Positions 53,276-64,000 of a DNA stretch of 64,000 bases are shown piece after piece. A model generated the notes under the pieces. It worked only from the letters and a program-made list of their open reading frames with translations. It had not been told where the DNA came from and searched no databases. Both the position numbers and the translations under genes were made by a program. How positions within the stretch are numbered: position 1 is the first letter of the stretch; every line of letters starts with the position of its first letter. This DNA is from Hortaea werneckii (Eukaryota; Ascomycota; Dothideomycetes; Mycosphaerellales; Teratosphaeriaceae), in assembly GCA_037044905.1 (NCBI GenBank), contig JBAOKB010000185.1:372001-436000 (forward strand), given 5' to 3'.

Positions 53276-56200
53276 AGACGCTCAAGCTGATCATGGAACG
53301 AAGGATGAATACATCTCGCTGAGATGTAAGGCTGAGTTGCTCAGATCTTTATTGTATGTTTGATGGAGGATACGTGTATGGATGGCGTTCACGGCGTTGG
53401 GAGTAATTGCTGCGAATATCATCGCATCTGCTCATTAAAGGGCAGAGATTAATCTTTAATGACACGTGAAGCATGGATGGGTTCGCTATGGCTATGTCGG
53501 GAAGGGTAATGAGAGTATGCTTTAGAACGGTCTACTAATAATCTGTACAAGAGCTCATCCATCTTATCAACGCTCCAAACCTACGTTGGTGCATACATGT
53601 GCACATGCACACCTTTTCGCCGTGATCAACACAGTATACGCCCATCGTCTTTTCATTGATGAATTACATGCTACCTTCCAACACAGCTGTAAGGCCTTGG
53701 TGCCGTCGCTCAAGGCAGCGTCAGTTCGCCGACACACTCCTCCATTCGACCTTTTGACATCCTATTTGCTGCTCACGACGCGAGACCCAGTCATCAGTGC
53801 TCATCCGCACTCTCCTCATCACCTGTAACAACTTTTCCATCTCAACTACGATGACAGCACGAACAACAAAGCACGACAGTCCCAGCGAATGCACGGAAGG
53901 CAAAGTCGATCCATCGCCGCTACTGAGATCTTTAAAATCACATTTCCCAAACACGCATGTCTATCCTTTCCTACTTCGAACACAGGCAGCGTAGTGATCT
54001 GCCGCCAATCGCCATCCGAACCTTCCGGCCGCGTACGCTGACTGACGCCTTTCGAGCGGGGAAAAAAAAAAAAAAAAAAAAAAAAGCGAACGCGTGTGGA
54101 GCTGCAGGGGGAGCTACGGTATCTCCTACCCACTGTTACTACTGACCTAACAGGGGAGCAGTGGCGAGATTGGACATTGGGGGTAAGGTAAAACAGGTGG
54201 ATGAGATCCCTGCCGGATTTCTCACGAGCCCGGGCTCCACGGGTTTGGGTTGATTAGATGTCTGAACATTGCAGCATCATTCGAGTGAGTGGGGTTTGGC
54301 GGGAGAGGGATCGAGACGGGAGATGTGTGTAAGTAGATGGGATGGTACAGGATAGAGGCATTGTGTATGAGGAAGGGGGGCGTGAAGAACCATTCTCTCT
54401 CCTGGTGTCAGTAGTAGTGCGATGAGCTGCTTCTCTTCTCATAATGGCATCGGATGTGCTTCAATCTGCTACGAATGGAAGTTTGGGGTTGCCCCGCCCG
54501 GCACGGCGAGCGGTTCCCCGGGGGGAGACAGGCGCACGACGGGACGACGAACGAGATGATAACGGTTCGGATTAAACGCGACGCGACGGACGAATGTGAC
54601 GTGAGAGGACGGGAGTTTCTGGATTTAGAAAGCACCACCAGCCCGCATTGGCAGCTTTTTTTTCTTTTTTTTTTCTGCTGCTGGTATCCTAAATCCATGT
54701 CGTATGCAAACCCCCTGGTAGAAAGACGTTCTCTGTCGATTGTATTGAACTCGCGGAACAGCCTGTCAAGTGTGGGAAAAAAGGCTTGATTTTCATGTCG
54801 CATTTGTGCTTCGATGGTGACTAGCGGTGGATTTGTACTGCACAATTAGTTTTCAAGACAGCCTTGTGCATAGTGGAAACCGGGCCAACAGCGTCCGTTG
54901 CCCGAAGGCCGAGTGGTGGCGGACACCTTTCCTCGCCGTCGTTGGGTGACAAGGGTCCATTGCTGAAGGAATGACCGGTAGGATGAGGCAAATTTCGTGA
55001 ATGCCCTGATCAATATCTACAGTGGCGAGGAGGACAGCAGCATACGATTGATACGGTTGATACAGTCATTCGTAGGCGAACGTGTTCGTGCGGGCTGATG
55101 ATCTGCCATGCGCAGAGGCATGGCGAGCCGGTAGCGCATCGTTGAGGGTGGAGCATTGTACAGCCACTGCTGACTACCGTGCCAACCGTGCTATCCTGAT
55201 GAAAGAGGCTGAAAGCATCTTGTGCGTCAAGCCCGAAAGCTTGTCATCTAGTCGCACATCTACGTATCATCGTCGCAGGCGTGAGGTTATGGTGAGTACA
55301 TAGCATCACTACTACGAGACAGTCCAATTCACTTGTTATGCACTACCACACCACTGATGAATCACCTGGCGGCTTTACGGACATGCGAAAGACTCCGAAA
55401 GTGCTCCAACAGCCACATGGATGCAGTAGGATGCTGTGGCGGTGGGGGGTGAGAAATATACTTTTGGCGGAGCGACGAAACAAAATTGCCCGATTGCTTG
55501 TGATGTTTCAGCATCCTGGGCGCTGCAGCACCTATCTCGACCTACTAATGATCCACTCCGGGGCCTTGGAGAGATAAAATTATGTCGATGGTCGGGCGTA
55601 TCTCGTTTGTAGAGTGTGGATGGAAGTTGCGGTCGAATGGGTGAATAATAATACAGCGCGTCCTATACGCTCCTCGGCGCGTAGAATCCAAGGCGATGCT
55701 AGTGACGATAGCCGAAACGGCGAAGTGGCTATTCCGCTGTGCATAAGATTGGCTAGTCCACCTCGCGTCGCATGGGTACGACGTGATGGCCACTTGACGG
55801 AGTCGCACGCCGCAGCACGCGACACGGCCACTTGACGGCGTGCGAAACGGCAAGCGCAAGTGGATGGTTTTGGTTCACAAGTGATTACATGCGTGGCGCA
55901 AGCGAGGTTGGATCGCGCCTGTTCACTACGGTTTCCCGTCTTTTGAAGTTTGACCGTTCACCGGCTTGGCCTGTGAGTGAGGGTTGCCCAAATTACACGT
56001 CCGCAGTGACAGGCCGTAGCAGCAGCCCCCGGAGCCGAGAGGGAGCCTAGCAGCAGCGTCCCCTGCGAGCCTTGCCCACTGGCCACGCTCCACGGCAGGA
56101 AGCGGGAGAGTTGCGTGTTGAGGGATCTGCCTCCGACCTCTCGACCTGAGCCTCTCGCCTCTCCAGTTGTCGCTGTCTTTGCCCGCTGCAGCTGCCACTC

Positions 56201-56812
56201 GTCGCTCGGGCTCGGCTGCTTCCTACTCGCTCGCGGCTTCTGCTTAGCTGCGCATTCCCCCCTCCGCTGTGCAGACATTGATCCTTTCTATAATTCTGTC
56301 GGGTCTGACGACGCTCCCGCTTACTGCTGCTGCTACATTGCGCCGTTGTGCAGCACCACTACGCCTCCATCAACATCACCTCCCTCTCCGTCTCCCTCCG
56401 CGACACCACCGCCGCCGCCACCGCCGCGTCTTCTTTTGGGTATTGCTGCTGTCCTTCTTCCGCTTCACCACGCTCGTTTCTGTCGTGATCGCCTCGCCGT
56501 TGAGATCTGGAGACGCCGACCAAACTCTTTCCTGGCAACGCGTGCATAACCAGGCCAAAAAGGCGCGAGAAAGTTGAGAATTCCCGGCCACTAAACGCAA
56601 AAACCCGTGACGCGGCAGGACTCTGCCCCAGAAAGCTCCGATCCATCCACATCCTCACCTCCCGCTGCGTGCAGCCGGACTGTGTCTGTCTGTCTGTCTG
56701 CTCGCTCGGTATACCACAACCACCACCACCACGACCGCCGCAACCCCCCTTTCTCGACCCTCAACACCCCACGCCCGACCACACGCTGGCGGCGCGATAG
56801 CTTGAGACCATC
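53276..56812. other. Large intergenic region with A24 tract and short repeats
   Basis: About 3.5 kb with no recognisable gene. It holds a 24-A run at 54062-54085, a T-rich run near 54658-54673, a small direct/inverted repeat at 55788-55845, a TGTC microsatellite at about 56683-56700, and a long pyrimidine-rich stretch (about 56100-56810) that is probably the leader and promoter of the next gene. Short open frames in the C/T-rich part (for example 56115-56549) encode low-complexity peptides and are not called. Confidence 0.5.
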
Positions 56813-59632
56813 ATGGCCCCGACGACGCCTCGCTTGCGCATCCTGTCAGGTGAGTGCGACACACACCTTCCCTGCTGCCCACTACTCTTCCCCCGTACAT
56901 ACCTTATGCACAAGCGCAGTCCGACCGCCACGGGTCTCCACTTTTTACGCTCACCCAAATCTGCCTGCGGAGATGGGACGATGGCAATACGTTGCTCGTA
57001 TCCAGTGCTGTACCATGGCCAGCTCTGCTTAAGCTTCTCGTGTTCCCTCCTACCTCCCTCTTCATCCGAGAATGGACGACGGTCAGCTGACACAGAAGGT
57101 GTGCGTAGTGGGCGGCAATGCAGTCTCGGCCTTCCTCTCATGGCGACTCTCCGCGACGAACGCCTGCGACGTGACGCTGGTATGGAAGAGCGGCTTCGAG
57201 GCCGTGTCACAGTATGGCATCTCCTTCAGATCAAGCAAGTTCGGCAATGAACGCTTCAAGCCACGACATGGTAAGACACCTTGACAATCCCCCGACACCT
57301 CCTGCGCGCTGCTGCGACGCCGCCGCCCACTTGCTAGACCCGTCAGGACTAACCTCTGCTCGATTGTATAGTCGTCCGCTCACCGGAAGAGGCGGCTGGG
57401 GCCTCGCGCGCTTCATTCGATTACGTTCTACTCTGCGTCAAAGCTCTTCCGGACGTCTACGACCTCGCCTCCGTCATCGAATCCGTCGTCTCTCCCCAAC
57501 ACACATGTATCCTCGTCAACACAACACACACCCTCGGCATCGAGTCTTTTCTAGAGGAGCGCTTCCCGACCAACGTCGTCCTCTCTCTGGTTTCAGGAGC
57601 TGAGATTACACAGTTGGCGCCAAGCGAATTTGAGCACAAGGGGTCGACAGAGTTATTTGTAGGCGCGGCGAATAAGAACCCATCAATACCGGCATCGATA
57701 CAACAGGACATGGCAGAGGCCCTGGCTATGACTCTCAAGTCTGGTCAGGTAGACTGCGATGTTTCACCGAATATCCGACAACAGCAGTATGATCGGATGA
57801 TTGGGTAAGAGCGATGAATACAGCTGTCATGAGCGATGAGAGACTAACATGATGGCAGACCCATTGCTTTCCATCCCACCAGTGTCGCTTTCGAAACACC
57901 CTCCCATGCCGACCTTCTGGAAAAGGTCGGCGTCCGCTCGCTTATCAATGGAGTCATAGATGAACTCGTAATGCTTGCTAGTGCGCAAGGCTGCAGTTTC
58001 AAGCCTGGTTTCCGTGAACAGGTCATGGAGCAGATGCTTGTCGCTGCCGAACAAAACAGCACCATGTACCAGGATTTCAGCGCTCGGAGACCCATGGAGA
58101 TCGAGACATACCTTGGGTCGCCAATCAAGCTGGCCCAGGAAGCCGGTGTACCAGTGCCAAGAATCGAGACACTCTACGCACTCCTTCACAACCTCAACAT
58201 TACCAACCAGCAGCGACCGCCTCCTGGTGCAGCAGCCTCTCCAGCAGCACAGCCGGCTGGGCGTATGCCTCCGGCGGGACCTGGACCTGTGCCGGGACCA
58301 CCTGGCCCTGGCCCTAGAGGGCAGAGCTTTCCTGGGCCCGCGAATGGTGGTGGCCCGCCAATGCGCCCTGGCATGCGGCCTGGTAGCCGGGCACCTTCCT
58401 CGGCCGGTGGTCCACCTCCGCCGATGAGAAGAGGACCTCCGTCCATGGGTGGCTTCCCCCCTCCGCGCATGAATGGCAATGGATACCCTCCAAGAGGGCC
58501 ACCGCAGCAGATGTCGAGAAGACCATCGTTCGAGGGCGACGATTTGAATGAGTTCAGTCATATTGCGCTCTATGATAGCATGCCGGATGGACAGATGGCG
58601 GAAGGTGCATATGACGGTATGCCGCCATCATCATCTGGTGACCTTGCACTTAGAGAACGGGAGTTGGCATTGCGACAGAAAGAGATGGCGCTGAGAGAAC
58701 GGGAGATGAGCATGGGTCCCCGCCGACGGGGCCCTCCGCCGCCTCGGAGAGCTGACTTCGATGACGATGATGAGGATGGCGAGGACTTCGTTGATCCTCA
58801 CGGTGTTCCCATGATGCCGCATGGTGAAATGGACAACCTCGACATGATGAGCGTCACCTCGAAAAGGACGCGAAAGGCCCCTAGTGCGAGCCAGCTGCGT
58901 GCCAATCCCGAGATGATGGGCGCTCCTCCACCCCGTCCGAACAGCCGCATGCCGTGGAAACGACCACCGATGCCACAGAAGAACCGGACTAGCGCTGCTA
59001 TTATGAGCCAGCTGCCCGGTCTACGCGACGAACTCCTAAACAATCCACTGATGGGCTACTCTTCTGACCGCTACGGCAACGTCGACAGGATGAACATGGG
59101 CATCGAGTCAAGAACCAATTCGCTGACGGCCGAGCGCCTGAACGAGCTGCAGCAAGGAGGGCCACCACCACCACCAGGCGGACCACCGGGCGGCTTTGGC
59201 GGCCCCTCACCAGGTCCTGGTGGTTACCCGCCTCCGGTGAGCCGCCGTGGCAGCCACAGTCCAGGCAACCCACTCTCCCCAGCCCCACGACAACCACAGA
59301 TGCAGCGTCCCTCGCCTCCAAACGGCTTCGGACCAGGCCCCAATGGCCGGCCTAGCCCGCCGGGCATGCGACAGCCTGTCCCCAGACATCCCCCCGGTCA
59401 CGGCAATGCAGTCGCACCACAGCAGATTGAACAACAAACAGGGGTGAGCCACCTATACCCTCCCCAACCCAAAGGCCGCGGGTCTCAGCCGCAAGTACGG
59501 AGTCTGACTGGTTCTGCGAGCGCTAGCGCGGGGAGTGGTGATTCCAACCGCTCAGCGCCTCTAGATTCGGAGCCCTCTGCTCACAGCTCCAGCAGTAGCC
59601 TTGGACCCCGCCCGCCCATCGGCGTCAGGTAG
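56813..59632 (+). CDS. Ketopantoate-reductase-like protein with long Pro/Gly-rich C-terminal region
   Basis: 801 residues. Exons: 56813-56849, 57109-57270, 57372-57804 and 57859-59632; introns 259, 101 and 54 bp. Exon 1 joins to give RILSVGGNAVSAFLSWRL, a KPR/ApbA-type dinucleotide fold, but with GGNAVS in place of the usual GxGxxG. An ATG at 57072 is an alternative start. Further blocks are NACDVTLVWKSGFEAVSQYG, VLLCVKALPDVYDL, CILVNTTHTLGIE, and the helical carboxy domain with YDRMIGPIAFHPTSVAF, where the catalytic Lys of true reductases appears as Arg. About residue 355 onward is Pro/Gly/Met/Arg-rich and disordered (PPPGGPPGGFGGP), with a short Glu/Arg helix (RERELALRQKEMALRERE). Similar to the Mug72 group; probably not an active pantoate enzyme. 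Confidence 0.82.
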
Positions 59633-59634
59633 AC

Positions 59635-59665
59635 GCCGTCGCCGTCGCCGTCGCCGCCGCCGCTG
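59635..59665 (+). repeat. GCC/GTC trinucleotide repeat after the stop codon
   Basis: Immediately after the TAG of the KPR-like gene the sequence is an imperfect run of GCCGTC/GCC triplets. It lies in the presumed 3' UTR. Confidence 0.7.
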
Positions 59666-60569
59666 CTTTCCCCCGCCGCCCTCCTTCTTAACCTTCCCCG
59701 CTGTCTGATGGGATCGTGACCGCCTCGTGGGCTTGGATCCCTCTTGCCTCTGACACCCTGGTGACATGCAGATCTTTTGACGCTATCTCCTTGTTTCTCC
59801 TCTTCTTGTGTTTTGTTGTTTGTTTTTGGGTACGATTATTCAAATCTGGTTCCAGGCATATGCGAAGCTGGGGGTGTGGGATTTCAAAATGCGAGAAGAA
59901 AAATTAATGGTTTACTCATGGAGCGCATCTTCCTCTTGCGAGACTTGTTTATTTTCGAGGAAGAGCGGTCCAGCCGCCGTCACGCCATCCGTCCATTCCC
60001 GTCCCTACCGAGAACACCTTACCCCGATCCGTTCCCTGGTCCGCCACACGACCTTTCCGTCGGCTCTGGCATTGCTAATCACAGGACGCTGGCTTCTGTC
60101 AGCCACACGGGCGGGATAGGACCTTCTCCTCCTCGGCGTCTTCACCCTCACGACGGATAATACATTTCTTCTTTCATGCGAACGGGATCAAGGGAAAAAT
60201 GGGCATGTCTACGGAAACTTTTCATCATCTGACAGACTGTCGTCCTGTTTATCCCATTTTGCGACATCACTTTTTTATCCGAATCATCGTGTATAGACTG
60301 GGGCATCTTCTTTTTCTCCCACTTCTCTTCGGGGCTGGGGGGAAGGGCGCCAAGGAGGGGTGTTATCAGGGCATTGTGGACGCGAAAATCGCTGGCTGTG
60401 AGAGCAAGAAAGAGAGACAGAGGGATGCGATGATGGGGGATCAACGGAGTCCTTTATGGGGTTTAGGAAGGGGTGGGCGATCGGGTTTCGGGGCGTTTTT
60501 TTGTGGCTGGTTCGGGAGTCTTTTTCTTTCTCCCTCTTTCACTCTTTCATTCCTCCTTCTCTTCCGCCC

Positions 60570-60600
<31 letters not shown>

Positions 60601-61540
60601 GCTTCTGGGAGGAAAGGGAAAGGAAGGCGAAGGAAACGAGGAAGGGAGAGGCCATGGGATGGGGGTGCGAGAGGTTGAAGCGAAGGAAAAATCACGTTTC
60701 CTGGAGAGAACCCGGCGACTATCTTCCTCGACACGCAGTTAATATCTTTTTTTTCTTGATCCGTATATTCTAATTGCATCTTCTGGCGTTTTTGTTTCCC
60801 ACCCCCTTCTTTTGACTTTTTGACTTTTGATTTTGTTTGTCGCCCCTTTTCTTTGGCTTTCTTCTGTCCTGGGGACTTGAGAATGGTGATGGGGGTTTTG
60901 TTAGGATTATTGAGGATGATGTGTATGTAGTAGCATAGTAACGGGAAATCGCAGTTGGTTTTACCTCTTGTTTTTCCTCTTGTCCTTTTCACACTCGATG
61001 GTCATTCTTGGTTGTGTTCACCCGGGTGTTTTGTCCATCTATCGTGCGTGCCCTCTGGTCGTGGACTAGCGTGATCGCGGCCCACCCGGGGGGCGAGAAG
61101 GGAAGAGCCGCAGTCGTGCATGCAGGCATGGCGTTAACGGCTGCCATACGCGCTCGCGCCGCCACGCGTGTACCGAAGATGGTAACTTCAGTCGATCACT
61201 ATCCTAATTGCGGAGATCCGGGGATGATGGGACGTCGTGCTTGGTTGATGCGCTGATGGGTGGCTGTGATCTTTGTAGGATTGTCCATCTACATTTCTGG
61301 TCTCTACTGGTTGTGTGAGCTTGGGAGTGCTTGGTTGTGATTAACGTCTTGCTAAGCAGAGCTGGCTGCGAGGTGCACGACGTATTCCTACGACCTGAGG
61401 AGCAGCGGCTGCTATTGACTTTGGCATCAACTTTCTTCTGCTGGAATTGATATGGGCACATAGCTGGGATACTACTGGATCGGGGACATCACTTAGGTTG
61501 CAATAGCATTGCTCACTTCCAGCTTGGAAAAGCGCACACC
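59666..61540. other. Intergenic region
   Basis: About 1.9 kb between two plus-strand genes. It contains the TC microsatellite described separately and T-rich stretches near 60740-60850. Small open frames have no motif and no convincing start. Confidence 0.5.
60574..60600 (+). repeat. TC dinucleotide microsatellite
   Basis: About 13 uninterrupted TC units within a broader pyrimidine-rich stretch (about 60523-60605). Useful as a length-polymorphic marker; no gene function inferred. Confidence 0.9.
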
Positions 61541-62824
61541 ATGGCATCAGAATCACAACCCAGTCTGGGCCAAATCGCCCAGAACCTGTTCGAGACGGCC
61601 CTCCAGAACATCCTCCACGAGACCATCCTCACGCAGCATCGCGAACATAAGCTCATGATCGCCAACCTCGACTCCACCACCAAACTCCCCCATTGCGACC
61701 GCTGCAAACTCCCACGCCTGCTCGACCCACCCCTTGCGCCCAAAGTCCGCGGCGCTACATCCGACCCGCCCAAAGATACCCAATACTGCGATCGCAAGCC
61801 CTGGTCCCGACGACCAGGCCACGACATCTACGACAACCCCTTCCTGAAAGCCGACTCGACCGGCCGGCCCCCTACCAAGAAAGAACGGGAAGCAGCAGCG
61901 AAGAACAAGAAGAACGCCGCCGACGGCGGCGACGGCACCCCCGTCTCAGAAGAACAAAACCAGAACGGCACGGGTCCCCCCTCCCCCTCCGAAAACGGCG
62001 AACAAGGCTCCAACGACCCCGGTCGCAAACTGGAAAAGGGCGAGAAGAAGGCCAGCAAAATCGACGAGAAGCTCAAAAAGGGCGAGTATATCCCCTGGCA
62101 TACCTGTCCCTCCTGCAAGCGCAGCTTGCTCATCACCCGCTTCGCGAAGCATCTCGAGCAATGCATGGGCCTGTCGGGTCGGCAGGCGAGTCGGAATGCG
62201 ATGGCGAAGATGAGTTCGACGCCTTCGGCTTCGCGGGCGGGGACGCCGCAGCCTGGTGCTAGTAGCCAGGATGGTGGCGGTGGGAAAGGTGAGGAGGACG
62301 ACGAGGACGATATCGCTGTCAAGGGGTCGTCGTCGGTTTCTTCTGCCGCTGCTGCGGGCGGAGGCGGGAATATGAAGAAGAAGTTGTTGAAGAAGGGGCT
62401 GAATCAGAAGATTAAGAAGGAGAGGAATTCGTCGACAACTAACTCCCACTCTTCCAGTGGTGGTGGTGGTGGCAAGCTTTCGAAACCTTCGAGTACGGGC
62501 AAGAAGCCCGGGATGGCGAATAAGGCTTTCTCCCCCGCCGCCAACGGTCATGCTGCCGCTGGTGGTGGCAGTAGTGGGGAGAAGCGCGACCGCGACGAGA
62601 TGTCCCGCGACGACAACGACGAGGACTGTCCCGCGGACGACGACGACGACGAGAGTGTCGTCCATGTCAAGAAACGCCAGAAGCTGGAACGGGTGGGCTC
62701 GACGGCTAGTCTGGGTAGTCAGAGTACGGCTGCTGGTGGCGGCGGCGGGGGACTGCCGGGGCTCGAGAGGGAGGAGAGTAGGGATGGGAGTTTTGTTGAT
62801 GAGGGGAGTGTTGGGGAGGATTGA
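61541..62824 (+). CDS. SGF11: SAGA deubiquitinase-module subunit SGF11
   Basis: 427 residues, single exon, ATG at 61541. The amino-terminal helix (LGQIAQNLFETALQNILHET) is the segment that threads into the SAGA deubiquitinase module in known Sgf11 proteins. The zinc finger is Cys189-x2-Cys192-x11-His204-x3-Cys208 in CPSCKRSLLITRFAKHLEQC, followed by MGLSGRQASRNAM, the basic stretch used for nucleosome contact. A second Cys/His cluster (H51-C52-x2-C55, C83) lies between them and may bind another zinc. The carboxy half is a Ser/Gly/Lys/Asp-rich low-complexity tail with nuclear-localisation-like clusters (KKKLLKKG, KKRQK). Much longer than yeast Sgf11 (about 100 residues) because of the linker and tail, as is common in filamentous fungi. 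Confidence 0.85.
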   Translation: MASESQPSLGQIAQNLFETALQNILHETILTQHREHKLMIANLDSTTKLPHCDRCKLPRLLDPPLAPKVRGATSDPPKDTQYCDRKPWSRRPGHDIYDNPFLKADSTGRPPTKKEREAAAKNKKNAADGGDGTPVSEEQNQNGTGPPSPSENGEQGSNDPGRKLEKGEKKASKIDEKLKKGEYIPWHTCPSCKRSLLITRFAKHLEQCMGLSGRQASRNAMAKMSSTPSASRAGTPQPGASSQDGGGGKGEEDDEDDIAVKGSSSVSSAAAAGGGGNMKKKLLKKGLNQKIKKERNSSTTNSHSSSGGGGGKLSKPSSTGKKPGMANKAFSPAANGHAAAGGGSSGEKRDRDEMSRDDNDEDCPADDDDDESVVHVKKRQKLERVGSTASLGSQSTAAGGGGGGLPGLEREESRDGSFVDEGSVGED

Positions 62825-63560
62825 GCCAAGAGAGGATTCGGTTTGGAAGAAGGGAGAGAGGGAGGGTTAAGTGTTATGAGCTCGAGTTTTGAAGACTTGT
62901 TTGGAGAGAGAGATGGGCCTATATTGGACTGTGCAGCGGCAAGTCGTCGCTGATGGCTGCTACCGAGGGCTCCTCGCTCCTTTAACGAGGACCCATGCGG
63001 AATGCATTTGCCACGCGCGGGAAAGTTGTTATCGAACGAGTGCTTTGATCTCCTACCTTGAGGCCGCCTCTTGGCTAAAGGGAGTGTGAGCGAACCAGAC
63101 GAAGAAGTGAATGTTGGGAAACAACTATTCAGCGGGAAGAAGAAATTTAAGCCCAGCAGAGGCACGTCGGCAGTAGGAGGACATGTCAGTTGGGCAAGAT
63201 CATTGGGAAGTCTCTGTGAGATCGAATTGTTCGCCGGAAAGTCTTTCTACGAGGAGTACAATTCTCGACACCTCCAGACGAAGGAATGGAAATTTTGCAG
63301 GGGAATGGTATCCTGAATTCTGGTCTGTGGTTTCTCTCTCTCCAATACCCAGACAGGGTTTCTTTGAAGGTCTGAAATATTCAGTCTTGACTGGAGGTAT
63401 CTTAGAGACGACTTCTGCTACCGACGCTCGATGATAAGCAATGGAATGGTATGGAGAAAGAGATCTAAACTTCATTCCTTTTGCTTGCCTATCGAGTATC
63501 GCGAGCAAGATCTCGGAAAGTCTGAAATTCAAAACCCCCGCCATGTCTCCAGTCAGTCTC
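62825..63560. other. Intergenic region with decayed copy of the GH39 3' end
   Basis: About 0.74 kb between converging genes. The part at about 63421-63478 resembles the last ~55 bp of the adjacent GH39 coding region in the same orientation, with many substitutions. The rest shows no gene. Confidence 0.55.
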
Positions 63561-64000
63561 TTATCGACGCTCGAAAATGAGCAATGTAACGGCCTGGAGA
63601 GGGAGACTAAACTTCACCTCTACCTTTCCGTCCCTAGCAGCGACATGCTGCGGCCGCTCAAGCATCTGTAGCTTGCCCGCAGCTTGCAACTCCGCATATT
63701 GCTCCGCCGTCGGCTCCTGTGGAGAGCCCATCGCCAGCCATTTGATGTACGAGTTGCTATGGTCGTTGTCGATACGGTAATGCGTTATCCTCACCTTCTC
63801 ACAATCGCGCCACGAACGCCAACTGCGCCAATGGCGCCAGCCTCCCTTTGCTTCTTCAGTCAGTCCCGTCACATCTAGGGTAATATCGGCATCTGGCTTC
63901 GGTAGATCATCGTCGTGGTAATTCCAGACCATCACCGCAAGTCTCTCAGTCGTCTCATTGAATGCGGCAAGGACTCCAACATCTGCTTCGGCTACGACGC
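63561..64000 (-). CDS. GH39 family glycosidase (beta-xylosidase-like), 3' part
   Basis: The last ~145 codons of a gene whose start lies beyond the right edge. The frame is open to the window end and stops with TAA at 63561-63563. Visible sequence starts ...EADVGVLAAFNETTERLAVM, then VWNYHDDDLPKPDADITLDV (the all-beta carboxy domain of GH39), VRITHYRIDNDHSNSYIKWL, and MGSPQEPTAEQYAELQAAG. The (beta/alpha)8 catalytic domain would lie outside the window, so activity cannot be judged. Assignment to the beta-xylosidase/alpha-L-iduronidase family rests on the HYRID-x(3)-SN-x-Y and GSP-x-x-P-T-x-x-QY blocks recalled from fungal members. No secretion signal can be assessed. Confidence 0.82.
   Translation of the reverse strand, partial: VVAEADVGVLAAFNETTERLAVMVWNYHDDDLPKPDADITLDVTGLTEEAKGGWRHWRSWRSWRDCEKVRITHYRIDNDHSNSYIKWLAMGSPQEPTAEQYAELQAAGKLQMLERPQHVAARDGKVEVKFSLPLQAVTLLIFERR

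Noticed and set aside
56115..56577. Overlapping open frames in the C/T-rich stretch before the KPR-like gene
   Set aside because: Low-complexity Pro/Ser/Leu peptides produced by pyrimidine-rich leader sequence.
1..64000. tRNA, rRNA, CRISPR arrays or intact transposons
   Set aside because: Scanning by eye found no tRNA T-arm consensus with matching stems, no rRNA-like sequence, no regularly spaced repeats and no transposase or reverse-transcriptase motifs; a tRNAscan-SE or Infernal run would be needed to exclude small RNA genes.

Overview
The window reads as nuclear DNA of a filamentous ascomycete (Pezizomycotina; Dothideomycetes is my inference, no marker settles it). Support comes from many short GT-AG introns of roughly 50-180 bp with CTAAC-type branch sites, intron-poor genes on both strands, long low-complexity tails, and typical filamentous-fungal genes: an FlbC-type conidiation factor, histidine acid phosphatase, DUF1772 protein, Rec8 and small secreted proteins. 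I see no rRNA, tRNA, CRISPR array, operon or intact transposon. All gene models are read by eye from sequence and remembered family motifs, without database searches.

Layout. 0-9.3 kb is gene-poor: the 5' end of an Hsl1/Gin4-like kinase runs off the left edge, followed by a FlbC-like C2H2 factor, about 4 kb without a convincing gene, and a small secreted protein with Kex2 sites and two repeats. 10.5-18.6 kb holds an alpha/beta hydrolase, a methyltransferase, a DUF1772 membrane protein and a secreted histidine acid phosphatase, then a near-perfect 115-bp hairpin. 18.6-34.8 kb is a dense housekeeping block: RRM protein, ARPC4 (actin branching), POP1 (RNase P/MRP), SMC5 (genome stability), a second methyltransferase and a signal peptide peptidase. 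POP1 and SMC5 are divergent across 283 bp. 35.3-39 kb has a secreted lipase and the Rab escort protein. 40.4-44.5 kb has two adjacent same-strand genes that share an R...S...E motif order like ADP-ribosyltransferase-fold domains; the second also has two SUMO-interaction-like motifs. 44.6-53.3 kb has a secreted six-hairpin glycosidase, an Mpv17/PMP22 protein, the proteasomal deubiquitinase UBP6 and meiotic cohesin REC8. 56.8-64 kb has a ketopantoate-reductase-like protein with a long Pro/Gly-rich tail, the SAGA subunit SGF11, and the 3' end of a GH39 glycosidase running off the right edge.

The genes do not form one pathway. Themes are RNA processing, chromosome maintenance (SMC5, REC8), vesicle traffic (Rab escort protein), protein turnover (UBP6, signal peptide peptidase), chromatin (SGF11) and secreted degradative enzymes. 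Points worth a second look are the paired R/S/E-motif genes, the hairpin, the Kex2-repeat secreted protein, tandem 3' splice sites where the proximal site gives an immediate stop, and two apparent single-base frameshifts in the first 4 kb.
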